Part shown: one piece after another, positions 53,234 to 61,530 of the stretch
Position numbering within the stretch: the first letter of the stretch is position 1
Layout: each line of letters starts with the position of its first letter
Origin: Bifidobacterium tissieri
Lineage (GTDB): Bacteria > Actinomycetota > Actinomycetes > Actinomycetales > Bifidobacteriaceae
Direction: 5' to 3'
Assembly: GCF_002259645.1 (NCBI RefSeq)
Contig: NZ_MWWV01000009.1
Location: 124,001 to 188,000 of the forward strand
DNA length: 64,000 bases
Program-made: the position numbers and the translations under genes
The notes under the pieces: generated by a model
The model's database searches: none
What the model saw: the letters and a program-made list of their open reading frames with translations, nothing else
Told to the model about the DNA's origin: nothing

Positions 53234-53812
53234 GGTTCCGCCGCAGAGTAGTCAGTCCCCCTTCGGGATCAAGACCCCGAATCCTTGACAATGCAAGGTT
53301 TCCAGTCGAAACCTCCACGGAACTGTGCGGATGTCTCAAGCCGTCGTATGACGACTTGTTGTCAGCCATTGTACCGATGTACGCCCGTACGTTCCATCGA
53401 CACACTTCGCCATTGTGTCATGTAGGTCGGGGAAAAACACACAACTGCAATGTACGGAACAATGAGCCGCAGAATTTCAACCCTCGATTTTGCCTACATT
53501 GCAGTTCTGTGATTTTCGCCAAGTATCTCAGCGCGCCGACAACCCGCCGAAGACTGTCTATTGAACACGTGTCGTATTAGCGCGATACTGAAGGTACGGC
53601 GCCAACAATGGCGCTGGCGCCGGCCAACATGCATAAGGATCAGTGGCACCGACATCGGCAAGCTGCTGCGCGAATATGGCGTGGTGTGAGCGGTTTACAA
53701 TATAACTACTGAATCATGACGGGGAGCCTGCCGCTATGCAGGTTCCCCGTTCCACACGATTCGGTGATATTCCAAGCAATATTCCAAGTCAATGACGACG
53801 TAAGGGGCAATC
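53234..53812. promoter_or_regulatory. Intergenic region with distant inverted boxes
   Basis: 579 bp with no clear gene. Perfect 12-bp boxes AACTGCAATGTA (53443-53454) and TACATTGCAGTT (53495-53506) face each other 52 bp apart, roughly five helical turns. Farther right is a hairpin ACGGGGAGCCTGC/GCAGGTTCCCCGT (53719-53750). Between them, codons spelling SGTDIGKLLREYGVV and a stop (about 53641-53692) may be the end of a decayed gene. Confidence 0.5.
53719..53750 (+). terminator. Hairpin before SDR gene
   Basis: ACGGGGAGCCTGC-CGCTAT-GCAGGTTCCCCGT followed by TCCACACG. It lies 62 bp before the SDR start and may end a lost upstream gene or act in the SDR leader. Confidence 0.6.
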
Positions 53813-54658
53813 GTGGCAAATTTCGACGACCGTTACCCGCTCGACAAATGGCGTGATGCGGATCATTCAGTTATGCAGGAGTTCTCGCTGGCCGGCAAGA
53901 AGGGCTTCGTCACCGGAGCCGCCGGCGGCATCGGTCGCAGTGCGGCGGCCGCATGGGCAGAGGCAGGCGCGGACGTGGCGCTGGTCGATCTACCCGCCAA
54001 ACTCGACCAATTGGAATCACTCGCCGCCGAGATGTCGGATAAGTACGGCGTGACCGTGGTCGCCATCGGCTGTGACGTGTCCGACCCCGACAGCGTGGCG
54101 GCGTTGAAGACGACGCTCGTCGATCGACTCGGCACCGTCGACATCGCTTTTCTCAATGCCGGTGTCTGCCTGACCGACGACTCGATCGACATCCCGTTCG
54201 ATAAATGGCAGAAGACGTTGGACATCAACCTGTCCGGAGCGTTCATGACCGGGCAGATCGCGCATCAGATCATGCGCGAGCACGGGCATGGCGGATCGTT
54301 GATCTTCACGTCCTCCACGGCCGGGCACACCGTGCTCAACATGGGCGGATTCCCCGCGCCGAACATGAGCTACGGCGTGACCAAGGCCGGCGTGACACGG
54401 TACACGCAGTATCTGGCGGCCGCGCTCGCACCGTATGGCATCCGGTCGAATGCGATCACTCCCGGCTATATCTGGTCCGGCATCTTCGGCGACTCGGTGA
54501 GCGAGGAAGGCCACGATGCGATGCTGCAGATGGTGCCCGAGCGGCGGTTCGCGCGCAACGACGAGCTGCAGGGGCTGCTGGTGTTTCTCGCATCCGACGC
54601 GTCGGCGTATGTGACCGGCACCGATACGCCCATCGACGGCGGTCTGCTTGTGTACTGA
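53813..54658 (+). CDS. Short-chain dehydrogenase/reductase
   Basis: This 281-residue Rossmann enzyme starts at GTG with AGGGG upstream. The coenzyme loop is FVTGAAGGIGRSAAAAWAEAGADVALVDL; Asp after the second strand suggests NAD(H). NAG (FLNAGVCL), Ser in IFTSSTAGH and the Tyr-x-x-x-Lys in MSYGVTKAG are all present. The C-terminal YVTGTDTPIDGG is typical of classical SDRs. It resembles polyol or sorbose/gluconate-type dehydrogenases, but the substrate cannot be named. Confidence 0.92.
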   Translation: MANFDDRYPLDKWRDADHSVMQEFSLAGKKGFVTGAAGGIGRSAAAAWAEAGADVALVDLPAKLDQLESLAAEMSDKYGVTVVAIGCDVSDPDSVAALKTTLVDRLGTVDIAFLNAGVCLTDDSIDIPFDKWQKTLDINLSGAFMTGQIAHQIMREHGHGGSLIFTSSTAGHTVLNMGGFPAPNMSYGVTKAGVTRYTQYLAAALAPYGIRSNAITPGYIWSGIFGDSVSEEGHDAMLQMVPERRFARNDELQGLLVFLASDASAYVTGTDTPIDGGLLVY

Positions 54659-54736
54659 CCACACGCAAGGCTGACACGTGCACCGTTGGCCACCGCCGCC
54701 GTATGCCGCGGAACACCTTGTGGGACAATGGAATCT

Positions 54737-55738
54737 ATGGCTATGAAGAAAGGACCGACCAAGGGGTCGGGTGGAAAGCATCGCAACAAGCTGCGCGGGT
54801 ACGGCCCTACGCCCAAGGCCGAGGATCGCGTGTACCACAAGGCGTATCGCGCCAAGAAGGCGGCGGAACGCCGTCAGATGGCCGATCCGCGACTGGCGGC
54901 CAAGCGTCGCGCCGCCAAGTTCACGTCGGATTCCGATGATCTGGTGATCGGCCGCAACGCGGTCGTCGAGGCACTGCGCGTTGGCGTCCCCGCCAAAGAA
55001 CTGTATTTGGCGGCGCGCATCGAACATGATGACCGCACGCGTGAGATCGTGCAGCTGGCCGCTCGCCAGGGACTGCACCTGCTCGAGGCGGATCGTCTGG
55101 AAATGGACCGCATCGCACGATCCTCGAACCATCAGGGCGTGGTGCTCAAGGTGCAGCCGTACCAGTACTCCTCGCTGCAGGAGCTCGTGGACCGCGCCGA
55201 CCGCAAGGCCCGCGCCATGGAGGCCGCCGGCCCCGAGGCGCAGATCAAGGCCCGTCCGCTGTTCATCGCGCTCGACGGCGTGACCGACCCGCAGAATCTG
55301 GGTGCCGTGATCCGTTCCGCCGCCGCGTTCGGCGCCAACGGCGTGATCCTGCCGGAACGCCGGTCCGCGTCCGTGACGGCCGCCGCATGGAAGGTGTCGG
55401 CCGGTGCCGCCGCCCACCTGCCGGTGGCCCGTGTGGTGAACCTGACCAAGGCGATCGAAAGCCTCAAGGAACGCGGCTACTACTCCGTCGGCCTTGACGG
55501 TGGCGGTGACGCGCTCGTTGGCGAGACCGGTTTCGAGACCGATCCGCTCGTGGTGGTGCTCGGCTCCGAGGGCAAGGGCCTGAGCCGTCTGGTGCGCGAA
55601 GCCTGCGATTCGATCGCCGGCATTCCGATCAGCTCCATGGTGGAGTCGCTCAACGCCTCCGTGGCCGCAGGCATCAGCCTCTACGCCGTGGCCCGCGCCC
55701 GCCGCGAAGCCGCAGCCGCCGTTGGCGCAACGAAGTAA
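54737..55738 (+). CDS. rlmB: SpoU-family rRNA 2'-O-methyltransferase (RlmB-like)
   Basis: The 333-residue protein begins with a basic leader (MAMKKGPTKGSGGKHRNKL) usual for actinobacterial members. The substrate-binding domain opens at LVIGRNAVVEALRVG. The trefoil-knot methyltransferase shows LFIALDGVTDPQNLGAVIRSA, VVVLGSEGKGLSRLVREACD and ISSMVESLNASVAAGISLYA, the three SpoU motifs. It should methylate 23S rRNA guanosine 2251. GACAAT stands where a -10 box would be if the message were leaderless. An ATG three codons earlier is open. Confidence 0.93.
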   Translation: MAMKKGPTKGSGGKHRNKLRGYGPTPKAEDRVYHKAYRAKKAAERRQMADPRLAAKRRAAKFTSDSDDLVIGRNAVVEALRVGVPAKELYLAARIEHDDRTREIVQLAARQGLHLLEADRLEMDRIARSSNHQGVVLKVQPYQYSSLQELVDRADRKARAMEAAGPEAQIKARPLFIALDGVTDPQNLGAVIRSAAAFGANGVILPERRSASVTAAAWKVSAGAAAHLPVARVVNLTKAIESLKERGYYSVGLDGGGDALVGETGFETDPLVVVLGSEGKGLSRLVREACDSIAGIPISSMVESLNASVAAGISLYAVARARREAAAAVGATK

Positions 55739-55752
55739 CGACGGCGCCACCT

Positions 55753-55810
55753 TGCAGTCGTAAGGGTTCCGGCCCCTCCTTCACGGGTGCCGAAACCCTT
55801 ACGGTTGCAG
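55753..55810 (+). terminator. Terminator of rlmB
   Basis: CGTAAGGGTTCCGGC and GCCGAAACCCTTACG form a long stem right after the stop, convergent with the small secreted protein gene. Confidence 0.8.
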
Positions 55811-55861
55811 GCCCACGTCTCTCGATCTGCGTGGATCGTGATAGGAGATGACCACATCCGA

Positions 55862-56101
55862 CTAGTTTTCCAATGGTTCCACTGCAAGAATGGAACCGTC
55901 TGTGACACTTTGCACCACTGAAATCGGCTCACCGGAATTCAGCAGTGCATCAAGCTCCTCCTGATTGGTGACATTCAGCGAAGCGTCGACTCGCGTCCGG
56001 CCGATCATGATGCTGTCGTCCTGCTGTGCCGAAGCAATGTTCGGGGCGGCCAGCAGCATCAATGATGCAAGTATCGCGACAATCCTCACCCGTTTTTGCA
56101 T
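55862..56101 (-). CDS. Small secreted protein, unknown function
   Basis: This 79-residue protein has a clear signal peptide: MQKRVRIVAIL, a hydrophobic core ASLMLLAAP, and a cleavage-like NIASAQQ. The mature part is about 55 acidic residues (IGRTRVDASLNVTNQEELDALLNSGEPISVV). I recognise no family. GGAAGAG lies upstream of the ATG. It follows the kinase-like gene on the same strand, 132 bp below. Confidence 0.65.
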   Translation of the reverse strand: MQKRVRIVAILASLMLLAAPNIASAQQDDSIMIGRTRVDASLNVTNQEELDALLNSGEPISVVQSVTDGSILAVEPLEN

Positions 56102-56233
56102 GGTCGTCTCTCTTCCGGTTCATATTGATGAAATCAATTGCAATACAGAAGAGTAATGGAAGCAACAAGGCGGACATGCCAATGTACGAGCCGCCGGCGT
56201 TCAGACAGCGTCCCACGAATGGCAGGAACCGTC

Positions 56234-57649
56234 TCAGCTGGCCCAGACGGCGGCGTCGGGATCGTAGTCCGGATTGTAATCGCTGCCGTAGCCGTCGTCG
56301 CCGTACGAATCCTCGTCGTCGACCACACCCGCGTCGGCGTCGGCGTTGATGGCATCCATCACCTTCGCATCGAGCTTGTAGTTCGGCAGCACGGTGTCGA
56401 TATAGCTGTTCACGGCCTCGGCCATCGGCACGTCGTGCCCCACCTTCTCCGCCAGATACCAACGGTGCGTCAGCACTTCGTGGAAGAACTGCGCAGGCTC
56501 GATCTGCGAACGGTATTCGGCCGGGATCATGCGCACGGTCGGCTCGAACACCTCGCGCATCCAGTCGGTGGCCACGATCTCCAGATCCTCGCCCTGACGC
56601 CACGTGGACGTACGGTAGGCGTCCAGATCGTTGAGCAGTCGACGCGCCTGGTTCTCCTGCACGTCGAGGCCGGTGAGCCGCAGCAGCTTGCGCGACGCGT
56701 AGCCGGCGTCCACCACACGCGGACGCACACGCACGCGATTGCCATCCTCGGACGTGTTCATCTCCAGCTCGTCCACGTCGAAACCGAGCTCGTTGAGCCT
56801 GTTCACACGCTTCTCGATCTTCCACATCTCGTCGGGGCTGAAGCTCTCCACGTCGGTGAGCGCGCTCCACAGCGAGTGGTAGCGCTCGACCAGACGATTG
56901 CCCACCTCGACCTCGTCCACGTCGTCGGGCAACAGCTTGCCGGAGCTCAGATCCATAAGCTCGCCGATGATGTTCGTGCGGGCAAGGTCGATATCGTACT
57001 CGCGCTGGCCCTCGGTCAGCTGCGGGTAGAGCTCACCGGTCTCGGCGTCCACGAGCACGGCGGCGAAGCAGTCGGCGTCGCGCAGGAACAGCACGTTCGA
57101 CAGCGACACATCACCCCAGTAGAAACCGATCAGGTGCAGACGCACCAACAGCACGGCCAGTGCGTCGATCAGACGGTCCGCGGTGTCCTCACGCAGGTTA
57201 CGGGCGAACAGCGCACGGTACGGCAATGAGAATTTCAGGTGCTGCGTGACCAGCATGGATTCCAGCGGCTTGCCGTCGCGGTCGTGCCGGCCGGTCACCA
57301 CGGCGATCGGCTTGACCGACGGCACGTCGATCTTCTCGAGCTGGCGCAACAGCTCGTACTCACGCTGGGCCACCGACTGCGTGATCTCCTTCATGGCGTA
57401 TACGTCGTTGCCCACGCGCACGAAGCGAACCACGTGTCGGGAGATGCCTCGCGGCAGGTTGGCGAGCAGATCGGCGGGCCACTGGGAAAGCGGCTTGTGC
57501 CACGGCAGGGTGAACATCTTGGGGTTCGAGCTCGCGGCGGTGATCTTCAGCGCCTTGGGCTGAGCGGCCTTCTGTCCGGGAACGCCATCGTCCGGGGCAT
57601 TGACGGAAGTCGCCTGTACGAGTCTGGGGTCAAATTCCACGTTTTCCAT
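56234..57649 (-). CDS. DUF4032 / lipopolysaccharide-kinase-like protein
   Basis: Of 471 residues, the first 270 have a protein-kinase-like arrangement. VRVGNDVYAMKEI holds the ATP-Lys, GFYWGDVSLSNVLFL is the catalytic loop (Asp and Asn), and AVLVDAETGE stands where the DFG metal site would be. The C-terminal DUF4032 part ends in an acidic Asp/Tyr tail. Such proteins are common in actinobacteria; the substrate is not known. The ATG at 57649 has GGAG three bases before it; the frame is open much further but those codons are not conserved. Confidence 0.85.
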   Translation of the reverse strand: MENVEFDPRLVQATSVNAPDDGVPGQKAAQPKALKITAASSNPKMFTLPWHKPLSQWPADLLANLPRGISRHVVRFVRVGNDVYAMKEITQSVAQREYELLRQLEKIDVPSVKPIAVVTGRHDRDGKPLESMLVTQHLKFSLPYRALFARNLREDTADRLIDALAVLLVRLHLIGFYWGDVSLSNVLFLRDADCFAAVLVDAETGELYPQLTEGQREYDIDLARTNIIGELMDLSSGKLLPDDVDEVEVGNRLVERYHSLWSALTDVESFSPDEMWKIEKRVNRLNELGFDVDELEMNTSEDGNRVRVRPRVVDAGYASRKLLRLTGLDVQENQARRLLNDLDAYRTSTWRQGEDLEIVATDWMREVFEPTVRMIPAEYRSQIEPAQFFHEVLTHRWYLAEKVGHDVPMAEAVNSYIDTVLPNYKLDAKVMDAINADADAGVVDDEDSYGDDGYGSDYNPDYDPDAAVWAS

Positions 57650-57821
57650 AGTCTCCAACTTACTGTGAGGGGCTCCCGAATGTTCGGGTTTGCGAAGGCC
57701 TTCGAGGGTCTGCCGTGATAGCGGTGCACAAATCGGGAATACCCATCCGCGAGGCCGGAATCCCTTGCCTCCTTCAGCAATATCCGCGATTTGTGAACCG
57801 CCGCACGCCACATATAAAGGA
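57650..57821 (-). promoter_or_regulatory. Promoter region of DUF4032 gene
   Basis: About 170 bp lies between the gene start and the MsmK terminators. It includes a CCCGAATGTTCGGG hairpin (about 57678-57691) and a CAAATC/GATTTG pair. A minus-strand frame here overlaps the gene start and seems fortuitous. Confidence 0.35.
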
Positions 57822-57904
57822 AGCCCCGCAACCAGCACTGGCTGCGGGGCTACACTGTGCAACGAGATGAGACAGAGAGGAAGAGAGGGGAACTCATCTC
57901 GTTG
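57822..57904 (-). terminator. Two hairpins after MsmK gene
   Basis: AGCCCCGCA/TGCGGGGCT (57822-57851) and CAACGAGATGAG/CTCATCTCGTTG (57860-57904) stand in a row below the stop. Confidence 0.8.
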
Positions 57905-57956
57905 TATCGGCGGGAATGGAATCCCACAAAACCTTCTCGCCGACGTTTGTTGGTTA

Positions 57957-59087
57957 TTAGTTGAGACGCAGCTCCGAGCTCGGGGCGAACAGGTGCATCT
58001 TGGTCGGGTCGATCTTGATGCGCACGGTGGAGCCCACCTTCGGAAGCTTGCGCGGGTTGACACGCACGGTGGTCATCTTGTTCTGGTCGCCCATCACGGA
58101 GCTGGCCTGCTCGGCGGCGGAGCCGTCGGTCACGATGGTGCCGTAGATGTAGCCGTCGGAACCGAGGTCCTCGACGTTGGCCACGTGCAGCTGGAACGCG
58201 TTCTTGTCCTCGGAAGTGGCGAGGTCAGCGTCCTCCGGACGGAAGCCGACGACGATCTGGCCCTTGTCTTCCGGGGTCAGCTTGGCAACCACGTCGGCCG
58301 GCAGATCAACGGTGTCGTCGCCGATCTTGGCCTGGCCGTTGACGACCGGGTGCGTGTTGATGTTCATGGACGGGGAGCCGATGAAGCCTGCAACGAATAC
58401 GTTGGCCGGGCGATCGTACAGCTCGGTCGGGGCGCCGACCTGCTGCAGGATGCCGAGCTTGATGACGGCGATGCGGTCGCCCATCGTCAGGGCCTCGGTC
58501 TGATCGTGGGTCACGTACAGGGTGGTTACGCCGAGCTGACGCTGCAGGGCGGCGATCTGTGTACGGGTCTGCACACGGAGCTTGGCGTCGAGGTTCGACA
58601 GCGGCTCATCCATGAGGAAGACCTTCGGCTTACGAACGATTGCACGGCCCATGGCCACACGCTGACGCTGACCACCGGACAGCGCCTTCGGCTTACGGTC
58701 GAGGAACTCGGTGAGGTCGAGGATCTTGGCGGCTTCACGCACGCGCTTGTCGATCTCGTCCTTCGGGGTGCCGGCGATCTTCAGGGCGAAGCCCATGTTG
58801 GCGGCGACGGTCATGTGCGGGTACAGAGCGTAGTTCTGGAAGACCATGGCGATGTCACGGTCCTTCGGCTGCATGTTGGTGACGTCCTTATCACCGATGA
58901 GGATGCGGCCCTTGTTGACCTCCTCGAGGCCGGCCAGCATGCGCAGAGTCGTGGACTTACCGCAACCGGAAGGGCCAACGAGCACAAGGAACTCACCGTC
59001 CTTGATGTTGAGGTTCAGGTTGTCCACCGAGGGCTTGTCGTTGCCCGGGTAGATACGGGTGACATGGTCAAATACCACTTCTGCCAT
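57957..59087 (-). CDS. msmK: MsmK/UgpC-type sugar ABC transporter ATP-binding protein
   Basis: This 376-residue ATPase has Walker A in [16 protein letters not shown], the Q-loop [13 protein letters not shown], the ABC signature [16 protein letters not shown], Walker [17 protein letters not shown] and the switch His in [11 protein letters not shown]. The C-terminal OB-like TOBE domain is typical of MalK/UgpC/MsmK. In bifidobacteria such a lone gene often serves many sugar importers; no permease genes are near, in line with that. The ATG at 59087 is ten bases after AGGA. Confidence 0.94.
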   Translation of the reverse strand: MAEVVFDHVTRIYPGNDKPSVDNLNLNIKDGEFLVLVGPSGCGKSTTLRMLAGLEEVNKGRILIGDKDVTNMQPKDRDIAMVFQNYALYPHMTVAANMGFALKIAGTPKDEIDKRVREAAKILDLTEFLDRKPKALSGGQRQRVAMGRAIVRKPKVFLMDEPLSNLDAKLRVQTRTQIAALQRQLGVTTLYVTHDQTEALTMGDRIAVIKLGILQQVGAPTELYDRPANVFVAGFIGSPSMNINTHPVVNGQAKIGDDTVDLPADVVAKLTPEDKGQIVVGFRPEDADLATSEDKNAFQLHVANVEDLGSDGYIYGTIVTDGSAAEQASSVMGDQNKMTTVRVNPRKLPKVGSTVRIKIDPTKMHLFAPSSELRLN

Positions 59088-59824
59088 GGTAATCATTTCC
59101 TTTCAGAGGCAGGTACGTGCCTCACGATCCGTTGTAAAAGGGGGGTGTTCATTAGGTATTCAGTTATCACCGTTTTTGGTTTCACTTGCCTTGCATATCC
59201 CACTGCATCTCTGCATTGGACTTGCCGGACGGTTGCACCTCAAACTGCGTTGTTGGCGGTTGCGGAAATCACTCTCCGATGAGCCAAGATTCAATATACA
59301 CCACAAAACGCTAGGTGTAGTGACACCTCAGCAAGATTCGATAACTGTTAGCGCACACATATCAATACAAGCGCTTGCACTACTCAATGGACCATAGTTG
59401 ACTGCGCGTGTCGCGAACGATCACATATGCTCATACGTGCTCGGTCGACATTATCGATCGGCATTATCGATCAGTATTTCAATCGACATTTTCGATCCCA
59501 CCGCCGTCACAGATTCCATGCTTCACACGCATAGCATCGTATACATCATTTGCAATTGTAATGACGATGAATCCAGCCTAATGTAGACAGCGATGATGCA
59601 TCCAGACTGGCATTTGACCGTATCACGCGCGGATCCGCCGCAGGAAGGACGCATGGCGGATAGGATTCACGGTCCGTCCGATCGCCAATCCACGCGCTTG
59701 ATCACGACGATCACGCCGCCAGATCAGCGCAACGACCATACGATCAGCGTCGCAGACGCCACAGATGCCGCGGATACGCATCGAGGTCTGTACTGCACAC
59801 GTCTCGGAAAGGATCGATCCCATC
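59088..59824. promoter_or_regulatory. MsmK promoter region and gap to cupin gene
   Basis: 737 bp without a gene. On the minus strand GTATATTGAATCTTG (59285-59299) is identical to the VOC gene's promoter segment. Dyad AGGTGT-AGTG-ACACCT (59313-59328) overlaps where its -35 would be. CAAGCGCTTG (59368-59377) is a LacI-type palindrome. CATTATCGATC occurs at 59449 and 59462 and, with one change, at 59487. These suggest sugar-dependent control of msmK. Confidence 0.55.
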
Positions 59825-60229
59825 ATGACCATCGACAACCCCAGCGCGTTCCCGCTCGGCGAACCCAACGTCGGATATGCACAATACTTCGTCGGGCAAA
59901 GTTATCTGGCACCACTGGTGAGTGGCAAGGAAGTGAACGTGTCGAATGTGACGTTTGAACCCGGCTGCCGCAACAATTGGCATATCCATCACGGCGCCTG
60001 CCAGATTTTGATCGCTGTGGGCGGTCGAGGATACTACCAGGAATGGGGCAAGGAACCGCAGGAGCTCAACCCCGGTGATGTGGTGTACGTGGCTCCTGAA
60101 ACCAAGCACTGGCATGGAGCGGCACCTGACTCCGCGTTTTCGCATATCGCGATCATGAACGTCGTCGAAGGCGCATCCAACGAGTGGCTCGAACCGGTGG
60201 ACGCAGACGAGTACAACGCCCTCGTCTAG
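59825..60229 (+). CDS. Cupin-domain protein
   Basis: This 134-residue protein has the two cupin motifs: NNWHIHHGACQILIAVGGRGYYQEWG with the metal His pair and Glu-like position, and PGDVVYVAPETKHWHGAAPDS with the last His. It resembles the small cupins that go with CMD-family proteins, which is the next gene (291 bp on). The chemistry is unknown. AAAGGA lies about 12 bases before the ATG. Confidence 0.9.
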   Translation: MTIDNPSAFPLGEPNVGYAQYFVGQSYLAPLVSGKEVNVSNVTFEPGCRNNWHIHHGACQILIAVGGRGYYQEWGKEPQELNPGDVVYVAPETKHWHGAAPDSAFSHIAIMNVVEGASNEWLEPVDADEYNALV

Positions 60230-60520
60230 CGTCGCGCCCCTCTCCCGCCCCTCTCCCTTAGTGTGATCACACTAACCAAAACCAAGTGCCCAACTGCGGA
60301 GTTCTTTAGTGTGTAGCCCTTAGTGTGATCACACTAGGGCAATCAGATACCCAACTTCGTAGTGCGCAGTCCGTAGCGTGCAGTCCGTAGCGTGATCACA
60401 CTAGCGTTGCGCAAGAATGGGGTCATCCACTACTTCGCCCAACTCCGTCTTCCCGTACTCCACCATCGCTCACATCCAACCGCATTACTATCCACATCAT
60501 CAGCATCACCAGGAGTATTC
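60230..60520. promoter_or_regulatory. Triple TGTGATCACA palindrome cluster before CMD gene
   Basis: Palindromes lie at 60258-60275 (perfect TTAGTGTGATCACACTAA), 60320-60337 (one change in the last base) and 60388-60403 (TAGCGTGATCACACTA), with centres 62 and 67 bp apart. An extra half-site TTTAGTGTG lies at about 60305. The word is the same as in the two-palindrome elements at 9.8 and 23.6 kb. AGGAG is the ribosome site. Confidence 0.7.
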
Positions 60521-61282
60521 ATGACCATCACCCCCGCAGCGGAGGAATACCACCGTCGATCCTTCCCCGATTCTGAACTGCTGCACGACGACGACCCCGA
60601 TCTCGCGCAGATCATCGAGAACTTCGCGTTCGACGAAGTCCCCAACGAGCCCGGCGTGAACGACCTCGACGACCGCACCCGCTATATGGCCATTCTCGCC
60701 ACCCTGATCGGCGCGCAATGCCTTACCGAGTTTCGCGGCATCACCCCGGCGGCGCTCACCGCTGGAGTCACACCCATCGAGGCCAAGGAAATCACCTATC
60801 AGTCGGTGGCGTATCTGGGCATCGGTCGTGCGTATCCGTTCATCGTCGCGCTGAACGACGTACTGCGCGCACAGGGCGTGACGCTGCCGCTGCCGTCGCA
60901 GGCCACCGTCACGAACGACGATCGCCGGGAGAAAGGCACGCAGGCGCAGGTTGACATCTTCGGCGACGGCATGAAGGACTTCTACAAGTCGGGCCCGGAG
61001 GAAAAGCGTCATATCAACCGTTGGCTGGCGGCAAACTGCTTTGGCGACTACTACACGCGTACGGGTCTGGACCTGAAGCAGCGCGAGATGATCACGTTCT
61101 GCTTCATCGCGGCGCAAGGCGGATGCGAACCGCAACTGACCAGTCATGCGGCGGCGAACATGCGACTGGGCAATGATCGCGCGTTCCTGATCTCCGTGGT
61201 CTCGCAATGTCTGCCGTACATCGGCTATCCGCGCTCGCTCAACGCGTTGCGATGCGTTGATGACGCCGCCCGCATGATGTAG
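60521..61282 (+). CDS. Carboxymuconolactone-decarboxylase-family protein
   Basis: This 253-residue protein has two CMD-like halves. The first contains RYMAILATLIGAQCLTEFR and VTPIEAKEITYQSVAYLGIGRAYPF, the second LKQREMITFCFIAAQGGCEPQLTSHAAANMRLGN. The Cys and His spacing differs from peroxidase-type CMD proteins. With the upstream cupin gene it forms a pair widespread in bacteria and thought to act on reactive carbonyl or peroxide compounds; no activity can be stated. AGGAG precedes the ATG. Confidence 0.9.
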   Translation: MTITPAAEEYHRRSFPDSELLHDDDPDLAQIIENFAFDEVPNEPGVNDLDDRTRYMAILATLIGAQCLTEFRGITPAALTAGVTPIEAKEITYQSVAYLGIGRAYPFIVALNDVLRAQGVTLPLPSQATVTNDDRREKGTQAQVDIFGDGMKDFYKSGPEEKRHINRWLAANCFGDYYTRTGLDLKQREMITFCFIAAQGGCEPQLTSHAAANMRLGNDRAFLISVVSQCLPYIGYPRSLNALRCVDDAARMM

Positions 61283-61301
61283 CGAGCAGGCGCAACATCG
61301 T

Positions 61302-61337
61302 TAGGCGGCCCATGTGATGCGTTACGTGGGCCGCCTA
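61302..61337 (+). terminator. Terminator of CMD gene
   Basis: TAGGCGGCCCATGT and ACGTGGGCCGCCTA form a stem of 13 or so pairs just after the stop. Confidence 0.75.
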
Positions 61338-61460
61338 GTGTTACGCGGGCCGGGCGTCCCACGTAACGCACATCCACAAAACGTTGCAATTTCAACGTTT
61401 ATCAACATGCGCCCAAAAACCCGACACGGCCCACGTAACGCACAACGGCCCACGTAACGT
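61319..61460. repeat. GGCCCACGTAACGC repeat cluster
   Basis: GCGTTACGTGGGCC at 61319 is followed by a decayed copy at about 61338, then inverted copies at 61356, 61428 and 61447. One GTTGCAATTTCAAC palindrome (61383-61396) lies in the middle. It fills the gap between convergent genes. Confidence 0.65.
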
Positions 61461-61465
61461 AAAGA

Positions 61466-61512
61466 GGCCGGTCGCCATACCGCGCACAGTGTTGCGCAGT
61501 TGGCGACCGGCC
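61466..61512 (-). terminator. Terminator of fucP
   Basis: GGCCGGTCGCCA and TGGCGACCGGCC are perfect 12-bp arms with a 23-base loop, just below the transporter stop. Confidence 0.8.
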
Positions 61513-61530
61513 TCCGGCATGGAACGGGAA

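Noticed and set aside
53641-53692. Short coding-like tail SGTDIGKLLREYGVV before the SDR gene
   Set aside because: Only about 16 codons, with no start or family; it might be a gene remnant but is too short to call.
56234-58063. Long form of the DUF4032 gene starting at 58063
   Set aside because: The extra 138 codons overlap the MsmK gene end and its terminators, and look random; the ATG at 57649 has a ribosome site.
59449-59497. DnaA boxes or replication origin at the TTATCGATC repeats
   Set aside because: The words do not match the DnaA box TTATCCACA and there is no dnaA or dnaN nearby; treated as possible operators only.
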